NCBI RefSeq assembly: GCF_000381545.1
Contig: NZ_KB906676.1
Location: forward strand, 62,001-126,000
DNA length: 64,000 bases
DNA from: Rhodonellum psychrophilum GCM71 = DSM 17998
GTDB taxonomy: Bacteria; Bacteroidota; Bacteroidia; Cytophagales; Cyclobacteriaceae
Direction of reading: 5' to 3'
The notes beneath the pieces were generated by a model. The model did not search any database. It worked only from the letters and a program-made list of their open reading frames with translations, and was not told where the DNA came from. How positions within the stretch are numbered: position 1 is the first letter of the stretch; every line of letters begins with the position of its first letter. The position numbers and the translations under genes are program-made. This document shows positions 54,804-63,396 of this stretch, one piece after another.

Positions 54804-56704
54804 TGAAATCCCACAAGAACTTTCTTTTCGACATACTTTGCATATGTCTATTGTCTCTGAACTCCTGCTCTAAACCCATTAAAACTGAAGCTTATTTATT
54901 CTCATATTTTATCGGGAATGGTGCAGGTCAGGAATCTGTCCATTATGCGATCAGTGATGATGGTTTCAATTTTCGGGCCTTGAATAATTACCTGCCGATT
55001 CTAGACAATGATGTCATCAGCAAGCAGGGGGGAGTGCGCGATCCACATATTCTTAGATCGGATGATGGTAAAAGTTTTTACATGGCGCTCACAGACTTAT
55101 ATGTCCCAAACGACGGCTGGACAAATGAAAGTATGATCTTGTTAAAATCAGATGACTTGGTCAATTGGACCCACAGCAATATTCATATTCCCACTGTTTT
55201 TCCTGAAAAATTCAGTGAAGTACGCAGAGTTTGGGCACCACAAACTATTTTTGATTCCAAAGCCGGAAAATACATGGTTTACTGGTCAATGCAGTTTGAA
55301 GGCGAGGAAGATATTATCTATTATGCCTATGCCAATAAGGATTTTACAGCTTTGGAATCCGAGCCTCAGCAACTATTTTTCCATCCAGATGGAAAATCTT
55401 GTATAGATGGGGATATCATTTTTCATGAAGGAAAATACCACTTATTCTTCAAAACCGAAGGTCATGGTAATGGACTCAAAAAGGCGGTTTCTGACCAATT
55501 GACACAAGGATATGAAATACATGATAAATACCTCCAGCAGACCACAGAGGCGGTTGAGGGATCCGGTATTTTCAAATTGAACGATTCTGATGATTACATC
55601 TTGATGTATGATGTTTATATGAATGGTTCCTACCAGTTTACGAAGAGTACCGACTTGGAGGATTTCAGCATCATTGATGAGCAAATTAGCATGGACTTTC
55701 ACCCTAGACATGGTTCTGTTCTTCCGATTTCTTTGGAAGAAAAAGAGAGATTGATCAATGACTTTGGCTATGCAGATGAGGTTGTATCAGGCAATCCAGT
55801 ATTGAAAGGCTACTATGCTGATCCTGAAATTATCTATTCGGATAAAGAACAGAAATACTTCCTTTATCCTACAAGTGATGGCTTTGATGGTTGGTCAGGA
55901 ACTTACTTTAAGACATTTTCCTCAGAAAATCTCAGGGATTGGAAAGAGGAAGCGGTGATTTTGGATCTTCAGAAGGATGTGTCTTGGAGTGATAAGCATG
56001 CTTGGGCGCCTGCAATGCTTGAAGTCAAGAGAGAAGATGGATACGAATATTTCTATTACTTCACCGCAAGCCAAAAAATCGGTTTGGCAACTTCTGATAG
56101 TCCATCAGGGCCATTTAAGGATTCGGGCAAACCTTTGATTGACTTCAGGCCAGAAGGTGCTGGAGGTGGACAAGAGATCGATCCTGATATCTTCAAGGAT
56201 CCAAAGTCTGATAAAACTTATCTTTACTGGGGGAATGGCTACTTGGCTGTAGTTCCTTTAAATGATGATTTGAAGAGTTTTGACAAAAAGCAGATAAAAA
56301 TCATGACTCCTGACAATACTTTTAGGGAAGGTGTGGAAGTTTTCTTTAGAAAAGGAAAGTACTACTTCCTTTGGTCAGAGGATGATACAAGGTCTGAAAA
56401 TTACAGGGTGAGATATGCTATCTCTGATTCTCCGATTGGACCATTGGAAATTCCGAAAAACAACCTGATTCTGAGTAAAAATCCAATATTGGGAATATAT
56501 GGTACTGGCCACAATTCAGTAATCAATGTCAGAGATACCGATGACTGGATGATCGTATATCACCGATTCAAGAGACCTGAAGGTATCAGAATGGGTTCTT
56601 CAGCTGGATTCCATAGGGAAATTTGTATTGATAAAATGGAATTTGATGAAAATGGCTATATCCTGAAAATCGAGCCTACACTCGATGGGATAACCCTCCG
56701 GTAA
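54803..56704 (+). CDS. Tandem GH43-GH43 lipoprotein
   Basis: The 633-residue protein has a lipobox (LLSLNSC). The first propeller (about 25-310) begins EAYLFSYFIGNGAGQESVHY and carries RDPHILRSDDGKSFYM and RRVWAPQTIFDSKAGKYMVY. It resembles the single-domain GH43 at 8467. The second (about 325-620) has GYYADPEIIYSDKEQKYFLY (catalytic base Asp), AWAPAMLEVKREDGYEY, and REGVEVFFRKGKYYFLWSED (catalytic Glu), a more classic exo-GH43. Two GH43 domains fused in one chain suggest joint removal of different side-chain sugars (arabinose, xylose or galactose). Confidence 0.88.
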   Translation: MKSHKNFLFDILCICLLSLNSCSKPIKTEAYLFSYFIGNGAGQESVHYAISDDGFNFRALNNYLPILDNDVISKQGGVRDPHILRSDDGKSFYMALTDLYVPNDGWTNESMILLKSDDLVNWTHSNIHIPTVFPEKFSEVRRVWAPQTIFDSKAGKYMVYWSMQFEGEEDIIYYAYANKDFTALESEPQQLFFHPDGKSCIDGDIIFHEGKYHLFFKTEGHGNGLKKAVSDQLTQGYEIHDKYLQQTTEAVEGSGIFKLNDSDDYILMYDVYMNGSYQFTKSTDLEDFSIIDEQISMDFHPRHGSVLPISLEEKERLINDFGYADEVVSGNPVLKGYYADPEIIYSDKEQKYFLYPTSDGFDGWSGTYFKTFSSENLRDWKEEAVILDLQKDVSWSDKHAWAPAMLEVKREDGYEYFYYFTASQKIGLATSDSPSGPFKDSGKPLIDFRPEGAGGGQEIDPDIFKDPKSDKTYLYWGNGYLAVVPLNDDLKSFDKKQIKIMTPDNTFREGVEVFFRKGKYYFLWSEDDTRSENYRVRYAISDSPIGPLEIPKNNLILSKNPILGIYGTGHNSVINVRDTDDWMIVYHRFKRPEGIRMGSSAGFHREICIDKMEFDENGYILKIEPTLDGITLR

Positions 56705-56756
56705 GCTCTCAAGCATTTTGCACAAAAGTCCAATACAAAAAAATGAATGTGTGGAC

Positions 56757-57485
56757 TTATGTGTCCAGGGGTTTTTCGTTATTCAAATACTCCTCCAAAG
56801 GATTGATTCCTTCCCAATTTCCCACGCTTTTATAAGGGATGAAATTGGCAAACAGTTCTTCTTTGTACCAGCCCAATTCCCGGGTTTTTTTGATGACCTC
56901 GCTGTGCAGTTTGCTTTTGTAGGCATACTGGTGCATGTAGGATTGATCCTTCCAAATGCTGAAAGTGGCTTGCGTCAACAGAGGGAGTTCTCCGATACCT
57001 ATTGAGAAAAGAAAGCCTTCATGGTCAAAAAGGTTGTCGGCCACGCGGGGCACATAGCTCCAGAATTTCGGAAGGAACCTCAGCTTTATCCGCGCCCGGG
57101 TGATCACCGCGATCAATCCGCCGGCGTAGGGCTGGAAGTTTTCGAAAGGTGAGACCCCTGACCACCGGCCATGGGCGGCCTTATTTTCCATAAAAATGGT
57201 CCAGGCTTCTGTGCAGCGAGTATCAAATTCTTGATAAAAAGCCGAATTATCGAAGAAATCATTGGCATCAGACTCGGATTCCCAAACACCCAAAAAGGCA
57301 TATACATTGAGATTCAGCATTTTGGAGAACCCGTTTTTGCCCCCACTCCCCAGCATTTTAAAAAACGTCAAGCCCTTGATTTTTTTGAATCCTGCTAAGG
57401 ACCGCTGCATCTGGGTAAAAATCCAGTACCTGTTTTTGCCCTCGAATCTAAAAATGGTGATGGTCGTGATTTGTTTGCTTTCCAT
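56757..57485 (-). CDS. CrtA-like (spheroidene monooxygenase family) protein
   Basis: The 242-residue protein has no leader. It matches the CrtA family pattern: TTITIFRFEGKNRYWIFTQM, GLTFFKMLGSGGKNGFS, AFLGVWESESDANDFFDNS, and HGRWSGVSPFENFQPY. CrtA adds a keto or hydroxy group to carotenoids in phototrophs. Bacteroidetes carry relatives in carotenoid or unknown contexts. No other carotenoid gene is visible here, so the gene is a stand-alone neighbour between polysaccharide loci and its substrate is unknown. Confidence 0.72.
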   Translation of the reverse strand: MESKQITTITIFRFEGKNRYWIFTQMQRSLAGFKKIKGLTFFKMLGSGGKNGFSKMLNLNVYAFLGVWESESDANDFFDNSAFYQEFDTRCTEAWTIFMENKAAHGRWSGVSPFENFQPYAGGLIAVITRARIKLRFLPKFWSYVPRVADNLFDHEGFLFSIGIGELPLLTQATFSIWKDQSYMHQYAYKSKLHSEVIKKTRELGWYKEELFANFIPYKSVGNWEGINPLEEYLNNEKPLDT

Positions 57486-57795
57486 AAGTGTTCCCTACCT
57501 AACGGATTTGAATTGGTTTTCTCTTTAAAAATCTACAAAAAGAAGATATTTTTTTCTGAAAAAACGATCCCATTCATACTTCTTTCTCTTTCTAGGAAAA
57601 AATCCTTGGTCGCTTTTTCAGTCATTGTTTCACCAAATGAAAAAGGAGATCGGAAACCATCGGACATGCTATTTATCGATTGTATTGTCCGTTCATAAAA
57701 ATGTCAATCATAAAAACCGGTATTTCAGAATAGAGACCTAACTTTAATATTGGAAAATGAACCATTTCCCAAAGAATAAGCCTAAAAAACCGAAA

Positions 57796-60700
57796 ATGAT
57801 AAATTCAACTGTGGCCAAGCCAATTTCAATGATTGTCTTGATGGTCTCTTTTTTTTATTCCTGCACTTCCAAAACCCCGCCCAAAGACTTTGATCTGCTC
57901 ACCGAAGAAGAAAGGAGGTTGCCGGAAAACGCACTCGCGGGAATCACCCTTGCCGAGGGTTTGGAGGCCAAGATATTCGCTTCTGAACCCACCATCACCA
58001 ATCCCACGAATATCGACATTGACCACAAGGGAAGGGTTTGGGTCTGTGAAGCCTTCAATTACCGACCGGAAATCACAGGAAATGACACCAGGGAAGCAGG
58101 AGATAGAATCATGATTCTCGAGGATACCAATGGAGATGGTGTCCAAGACAAAAGCACCGTTTTTTACCAAGGTCCTGAAATCAGTTCCCCACTGGGAATC
58201 TGGGTGATGGGCAATCAGGCCATTGTTTCCCAAAGTCCATATGTATGGCTGTTTACCGACACCGATGGGGATGACAAGGCGGACAAAAAAGAGATTATTT
58301 TCCAGGGGATTTCCGGTGAGCAGCATGACCATGGCATGCATGCTTTTGTATTTGGCCCCGATGGCAAATTTTATTTCAACTTCGGAAATGAAGGCGGTCA
58401 GTTGAAGGATAGAAACGGGGAAATCGTAAAAGACATTTCCGGAAAGGAAATTTCCCCGGCAAATTACAGGCAAGGCTTGGTTTTTAGGTGCGATACGGAT
58501 TTCACGAACATAGAGGTCTTGGGCCAAAACTTCAGGAACAATTATGAGGTGGCCGTGGATTCCTATGGCACCCTTTGGCAATCTGACAATGACGATGATG
58601 GCAACAAAGCTGTCAGGATCAATTTTGTAATGGAATATGGGAATTACGGTTATCAGGACGAAATGACCGGCGCGGGTTGGCGTGCCAACAGGACCAACAA
58701 AGAGGCGGAAATCCCTCTCCAGCATTGGCATCTCAACGATCCCGGCGTCGTGCCGAATTTACTTCAGACCGGAGCGGGTTCACCAACTGGTATTTTGGTT
58801 TATGAAGGGAGATTATTGCCTGAGGTTTTTTGGGACCAGATGATCCATACAGATGCCGGTCCCAACGTGGTCCGGGCCTATCCTGTTACTAAATCCGGTG
58901 CAGGATACAAAGCAGAAATAGTGGACATCATGAAAGGAGGCAAGAACCAATGGTTCCGTCCTTCGGATGTTGCCGTGGCGCCGGATGGCTCCCTGATGGT
59001 GGCGGACTGGTATGATCCGGGTGTGGGTGGACATCAGGTTGGTGATCTCAACCGGGGAAGGATTTTCAGAATCGCGCCGCCAAAAACGCCTTATAGGAAT
59101 CCAGATTACGATCTCAAAACCGTGGACGGGGCATTGGAAGCCCTTCAAAATCCCAACCTTTCTTGGAGATACCAAGCCTGGAATGCTTTGAACGGCATGG
59201 GCTCAAAAGCCGAGCAAGGCTTGTCGGAAATGTTCGATAACCATGAAAATACAAGGATGCAGGCAAGGGCATTGTGGCTCCTTGCAAAAATAGAGGGGAA
59301 AGAAAAAATCCATGTCGAAAAGGCCATTCAGGATGAAAATCCAGACATAAGAATAACAGGAATCCGTATTGCCAGGCAAATGAAAATGGACCTTATTCCT
59401 TATCTGCAGCAATTGGTCGAAGACAAAGATCCCCAAGTGAGGCGCGAAGCTGCCATCGCATTGCGGCACAACAAGGCGCCTGAAGCAGCCGCACTTTGGA
59501 CAAAATTGGCCTTGCAGCATGATGGAGAAGACCGATGGTATTTGGAAGCTTTGGGAATAGGCGCCGACGGCCAATGGGACAGTTATTTCTCCAATTGGGC
59601 CGAAGAAGTCAAAGACCAGGCACTTGCCAACAAATCCAACCGGGATATCATCTGGAGAGCCCGAACAGGGAAATCCATCCCGATGTTGGCCTCCCTGGCA
59701 TCTGATTCTTCAGAGGAGATTGATCAAAGGCTCAGGTATTTCCGCGCTTTTGATTTCAATCCCGATGGGGAAGCCAAATCCAAAGCACTGGTCAACATGC
59801 TGGAAAGTGATAAACGGCAACCCAGCCCAATCAATAAATTGGTTCTTGCCCATCTTGATCCAGCTTTCACCAGAAAGTCAAACCTTGCGATGACGGCTTT
59901 GAAAGGTGTTTTGAATGACGTGGAAGGCACCCAGGAATTTGTGGAAATGGTGCAGCGGTTTGAAGTGAAGGAAGAAAACCCAAGACTTCTGAAACTGGTC
60001 TTGGCAAACAGCGACAACAATATTGGTCGAAGTGCTGCCGGTACCTTGCTCAGACAGGGTGGAGCAGATCATGTAAATCAGGTGTTGGCTGGAAAGGATG
60101 AAAAACAAATTTTCGCAATGCTGCAAGCCATCAAAAGGGTTGGCTCAAAAGAATCCATTCAGATTTTGGAAACCTTGACTTTTGACCAAAAGCAGCCATT
60201 GTCCGTAAGGCGGGAAGCAGCCGGGTCGATTGGGGGGAGTTATGATGGGGAAGGGAAAGTCTTGGAATTGTTGAAAGCCGAGAAATTCCCCGAAAACCTC
60301 AAAGCAGCCGCAGTGTCAGGGGTGAGCAATGCCTGGCGTAAAAGTGTGAGAATGGAAGCCGCCTCCTATCTGGACAACAACGACGAAGAAAATAAAACCC
60401 TTCCCATCAAAACCCTGATGGAGATGGAAGGAAACATAGACAATGGATTGACAATCTTTAAGAGAAACTGTTCCGTGTGCCACCAAGTAAATGAGATCGG
60501 ATTGGACTTTGGTCCAAAACTTTCCGAAATCGGCAGTAAATTGCCAAAAGAAGCGCAATACCTATCCATTCTTCATCCAGATGCAGGGATAAGTTTTGGC
60601 TATGAAGGGTATATGGTTAAATTGAAGGATGGAAGTACACTGGGAGGAATAATTTCCAGTCGGACAGAAACCGATATCGACCTGAAAATGCCCGGAGGAA

Positions 60701-60849
60701 CTGTCACTCCTCTGAAAACCAGCGATATCACCTCCATCACACAAATGGAGAACTCCATGATGCCTTCGGGATTGGAAAAATCCATGAGCAGTCAAGAGTT
60801 GGTGGATTTGGTGGAGTACTTGATGACTTTAAAAAGTAAAAGCCAGTGA
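57796..60849 (+). CDS. PVC-type propeller / HEAT / cytochrome c heme lipoprotein
   Basis: The ATG at 57796 gives 1,017 residues with lipobox VSFFYSC (an ATG at 57757 adds 13). Domains: dehydrogenase-type propeller with calcium-like loops EDTNGDGVQDK and FTDTDGDDKADK (about 50-420), HEAT repeats (about 430-850), and a C-terminal heme domain CSVCH (Cys892, Cys895, His896) followed by a PVC-type tail (GYMVKLKDGSTLGGIISSRT). It is a paralogue-type relative of the protein at 36056 but lacks the SGNH part. The Hyi-like gene lies 72 bp downstream, as a TIM barrel also follows the first protein. Confidence 0.82.
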   Translation: MINSTVAKPISMIVLMVSFFYSCTSKTPPKDFDLLTEEERRLPENALAGITLAEGLEAKIFASEPTITNPTNIDIDHKGRVWVCEAFNYRPEITGNDTREAGDRIMILEDTNGDGVQDKSTVFYQGPEISSPLGIWVMGNQAIVSQSPYVWLFTDTDGDDKADKKEIIFQGISGEQHDHGMHAFVFGPDGKFYFNFGNEGGQLKDRNGEIVKDISGKEISPANYRQGLVFRCDTDFTNIEVLGQNFRNNYEVAVDSYGTLWQSDNDDDGNKAVRINFVMEYGNYGYQDEMTGAGWRANRTNKEAEIPLQHWHLNDPGVVPNLLQTGAGSPTGILVYEGRLLPEVFWDQMIHTDAGPNVVRAYPVTKSGAGYKAEIVDIMKGGKNQWFRPSDVAVAPDGSLMVADWYDPGVGGHQVGDLNRGRIFRIAPPKTPYRNPDYDLKTVDGALEALQNPNLSWRYQAWNALNGMGSKAEQGLSEMFDNHENTRMQARALWLLAKIEGKEKIHVEKAIQDENPDIRITGIRIARQMKMDLIPYLQQLVEDKDPQVRREAAIALRHNKAPEAAALWTKLALQHDGEDRWYLEALGIGADGQWDSYFSNWAEEVKDQALANKSNRDIIWRARTGKSIPMLASLASDSSEEIDQRLRYFRAFDFNPDGEAKSKALVNMLESDKRQPSPINKLVLAHLDPAFTRKSNLAMTALKGVLNDVEGTQEFVEMVQRFEVKEENPRLLKLVLANSDNNIGRSAAGTLLRQGGADHVNQVLAGKDEKQIFAMLQAIKRVGSKESIQILETLTFDQKQPLSVRREAAGSIGGSYDGEGKVLELLKAEKFPENLKAAAVSGVSNAWRKSVRMEAASYLDNNDEENKTLPIKTLMEMEGNIDNGLTIFKRNCSVCHQVNEIGLDFGPKLSEIGSKLPKEAQYLSILHPDAGISFGYEGYMVKLKDGSTLGGIISSRTETDIDLKMPGGTVTPLKTSDITSITQMENSMMPSGLEKSMSSQELVDLVEYLMTLKSKSQ

Positions 60850-60921
60850 AAATCAATTAGATCCTTAAAATAGGATGAAATTCCCATTTCCTTGCCCAGC
60901 AAAAACCTAACATAAACCAGC

Positions 60922-61818
60922 ATGAAAAAAATCAACGAGAAGGAATCCAGAAGAAATACTTTGAAGAAAATAGCAGGAACGACCGCTCTCACATTCTTGG
61001 GCGCTTCGATTTCCCAGAGGATCCAAGCCTCGGAAGACAATATGCCTCAAGGCTTGAAAGGCCGCATCAACCACTCTGTTTGCCGTTGGTGTTATAACGA
61101 TATCGAACTGGAGGACCTTTGTAAAGCAGCAAATGAAATTGGATTGACTTCCATCGAATTGGTCGGTCCGGAAGAATGGCCAATGCTCAAAAAATACGGA
61201 TTGACATCCGCCATGCCCTGGGGTGCCGGAATGGGTATCGAAAAAGGATTCAACAATCCCGATTTCCATGATGATCTTGTGAAAAGCTATGAGGAAATGA
61301 TCCCAAAGGTAGCCGCCGCAGGCTTCAAACAAATCATCTGTTTTTCCGGAAACAGAAAAGGTTTGGATGACCAAAAAGGAATCGAAAATTGTGCGATGGG
61401 ATTGAAAAGACTGATGCCGACTGCCGAAAAACATGGCGTGATCATGTGCATGGAATTGCTCAACAGCAAGGTCAACCACAAGGATTATCAAGCTGACCAT
61501 ACCGCTTGGGGAGCAGAGATGTGCAAGGCCGTTGGGTCTGAAAACATCAAGTTGCTCTACGATGTCTACCACATGCAGATCATGGAAGGGGACGTCATCG
61601 CGACCATCAATAAATTCCATCCCTATATTTCGCATTACCACACAGGAGGCGTTCCGGGGAGAAATGAGATCGATGAAACCCAGGAACTTTATTACCCCGC
61701 GATCATGAAAGCCATTCTTGAGACGGGATACAAAGGCTTTGTCGGTCAGGAATTTATCCCAAAAAGACCTGATAAACTGGCCTCTCTCAAGCAGGGAGTG
61801 GAGATTTGTGATGTCTGA
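60922..61818 (+). CDS. Hydroxypyruvate isomerase-like TIM barrel, exported
   Basis: The 298-residue protein has a twin-arginine type leader (SRRNTLKKIAGTTALTFLGA). The fold matches the hydroxypyruvate isomerase family: INHSVCRWCYNDIELEDLCK, MCMELLNSKVNHKDYQADH (metal-ligand Glu), LLYDVYHMQIMEGD (Asp, His), HYHTGGVPGRNEID, and FVGQEFIP (Glu). Exported copies of this family are common near propeller-cytochrome genes in Bacteroidetes. It probably acts on a sugar or keto-acid in the periplasm and shares a transcript with the preceding gene. A terminator follows. Confidence 0.82.
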   Translation: MKKINEKESRRNTLKKIAGTTALTFLGASISQRIQASEDNMPQGLKGRINHSVCRWCYNDIELEDLCKAANEIGLTSIELVGPEEWPMLKKYGLTSAMPWGAGMGIEKGFNNPDFHDDLVKSYEEMIPKVAAAGFKQIICFSGNRKGLDDQKGIENCAMGLKRLMPTAEKHGVIMCMELLNSKVNHKDYQADHTAWGAEMCKAVGSENIKLLYDVYHMQIMEGDVIATINKFHPYISHYHTGGVPGRNEIDETQELYYPAIMKAILETGYKGFVGQEFIPKRPDKLASLKQGVEICDV

Positions 61819-61845
61819 GAAGATTGTCCAATAAGGATTGAATGG

Positions 61846-61888
61846 GCATTGAGGGCTGGATCAAATCCGCTTTCAATGCTTTTTTTTA
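61846..61888 (+). terminator. Rho-independent terminator after Hyi-like gene
   Basis: A long stem anchored by GCATTGA / TCAATGC, with a GGAT / ATCC inner stem, is followed by a run of eight T. It starts 28 bp after the stop codon. Confidence 0.85.
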
Positions 61889-61918
61889 TTTTCATAAAAC
61901 AACCCCATTTTTGCGGAC

Positions 61919-62497
61919 ATGGAACTGAGCGATTTTACGGATGAGGATTTCGATGCGTTTTATCCCATCAAGATGAGGAAACTGTCGGCTACCCATTGGA
62001 CTCCAGTGGCCATCGCCAGGAAAGCAATCGAGTTTCTGGCGGATCGTCCCGGTGTCAAAGTCTTGGACCTTGGTTCGGGTACAGGCAAGTTTTGTTTGGT
62101 CGCGGCAAGTCATTCACAGGCAAAGGTCACAGGTGTGGAGCAAAGGGAAAACCTGGTTCGCTTGTCCAGAAAAATGGCCGAAAATTACAAGATTGAAAAC
62201 GTGGATTTTGTCCATGGGGATATCAAAACGATTGATTTTAAGGAGTATGAGGCCTTCTATTTTTTCAATTCATTTGAGGAGAACATCAACCTGACCGACA
62301 AGCTTGACGCAGAGAACACCTTTGATGTCCTCCTTTACCAAGAATATTGTCAATTTCTGCACGATCAATTTGACCTGGTCCCAAAAGGCACCAAGATCGT
62401 GACCTATTGCGGCCAAGACATAGAAATCCCCGAAACTTACACCCTTGTCAAATCCCAGAACAAAGGAAAATTGAAGTTTTGGCAGAAGCGGGGGTGA
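61919..62497 (+). CDS. Class I SAM-dependent methyltransferase
   Basis: The 192-residue cytoplasmic protein has motif I VLDLGSGTGKFCLVAA near residue 50, an acidic GVEQRENLV near 80, and VDFVHGDIKTIDF near 110. It is of general methyltransferase type. The opening DFTDEDFDAFYPIKMRKLSA and the TPVAIARKA segment resemble a Bacteroidetes family of unknown substrate. It stands alone, after the terminator and before the sigma factor, with 100 bp to the upstream gene. Confidence 0.75.
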   Translation: MELSDFTDEDFDAFYPIKMRKLSATHWTPVAIARKAIEFLADRPGVKVLDLGSGTGKFCLVAASHSQAKVTGVEQRENLVRLSRKMAENYKIENVDFVHGDIKTIDFKEYEAFYFFNSFEENINLTDKLDAENTFDVLLYQEYCQFLHDQFDLVPKGTKIVTYCGQDIEIPETYTLVKSQNKGKLKFWQKRG

Positions 62498-62696
62498 ATT
62501 TGAAGTTCACTGCAGTGTTTGGAAAGTGCTTTTGAAGTTTTAAAATACAATCAGGAGGAGAAATGGATTAGATTTTTCTGTTTTATTTTTTTGAATAATT
62601 TTAAGATTTACAGAATCGCTTGGTGTTAATTTGAAAAAATGTAATTACTTTCTTGAAAATTTACTTTAAGTTAGCGGGAAACCCAAAAAAAATCTC

Positions 62697-63305
62697 GTGG
62701 AAGAATTGAAGCAAACTCATTTAAACGATGAGATAAGTTTAAATTGGGGGCGTTTGATCCAAGGGGACAGGTGTGCACTTGAAGCAATTTACCGGAAACA
62801 TGCAGGTGAATTACTTCAATTTGGCTGTTCTTTGATCAATGATCCAGAATTTGTGAAAGATTGCCTCCAGGATGTCTTTGTAGACCTGTGGAAATACCAT
62901 TCCACTCTTCAATCTACAGATAATATCAAACTATATTTATTTAAATGCCTTTCCAACAGGATTTATAAGGGAAACAAAGAGGAGTCCAAAAGGAGAGTTA
63001 TCTCGAAGGATCATGCAATGCAACAAGATCATTTTTTGGATAGTGTAGAAACGCATCTGATAAATATAAACACAGAGGAAAGTGTCAAAATTAAACTTTC
63101 CATTGCTTTGGAAGAATTGCCAATGCGGCAAAAGGAGGTACTCAACTGTTTGTTTTTTGAACAATTCACTTACGAGGAGACTTCTCGATTGATGAATATC
63201 AATCTTAGATCTGTGTATACTTTGGCTTGGAAGGCAATAACGAGTCTTAAAAGAGAAATAGGTCAACCAATTATTATTTTGATATTATCTAGTATATATA
63301 ATTAA
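62697..63305 (+). CDS. FecI-type ECF sigma factor
   Basis: The 202-residue protein starts at GTG 62697 (in-frame stop upstream; no nearby ATG fits better). Region 2 is seen in ALEAIYRKHAGELLQFGCSL and VKDCLQDVFVDLWKYHSTL. Region 4 is seen in LEELPMRQKEVLNCLFFEQF and TYEETSRLMNINLRSVYTLA, giving the helix-turn-helix. Such factors pair with FecR anti-sigma factors to respond to a TonB transporter. The FecR gene follows 91 bp downstream. The transporter gene is probably outside the right edge. Confidence 0.9.
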   Translation: MEELKQTHLNDEISLNWGRLIQGDRCALEAIYRKHAGELLQFGCSLINDPEFVKDCLQDVFVDLWKYHSTLQSTDNIKLYLFKCLSNRIYKGNKEESKRRVISKDHAMQQDHFLDSVETHLININTEESVKIKLSIALEELPMRQKEVLNCLFFEQFTYEETSRLMNINLRSVYTLAWKAITSLKREIGQPIIILILSSIYN

Positions 63306-63396
63306 TATTTTGACTTCATTTTATTTTTCAAATATTTTTCTAATTTGAGGGATAACTTTTCATTGATTGTGACTTATCACATTGAATGCAAAAGTT

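Noticed and set aside
56726-56758. Possible terminator AAGTCCA / TGGACTT after the tandem GH43
   Set aside because: The stem is only 7 bp with a 19-base loop and overlaps the stop codon of the convergent CrtA-like gene.
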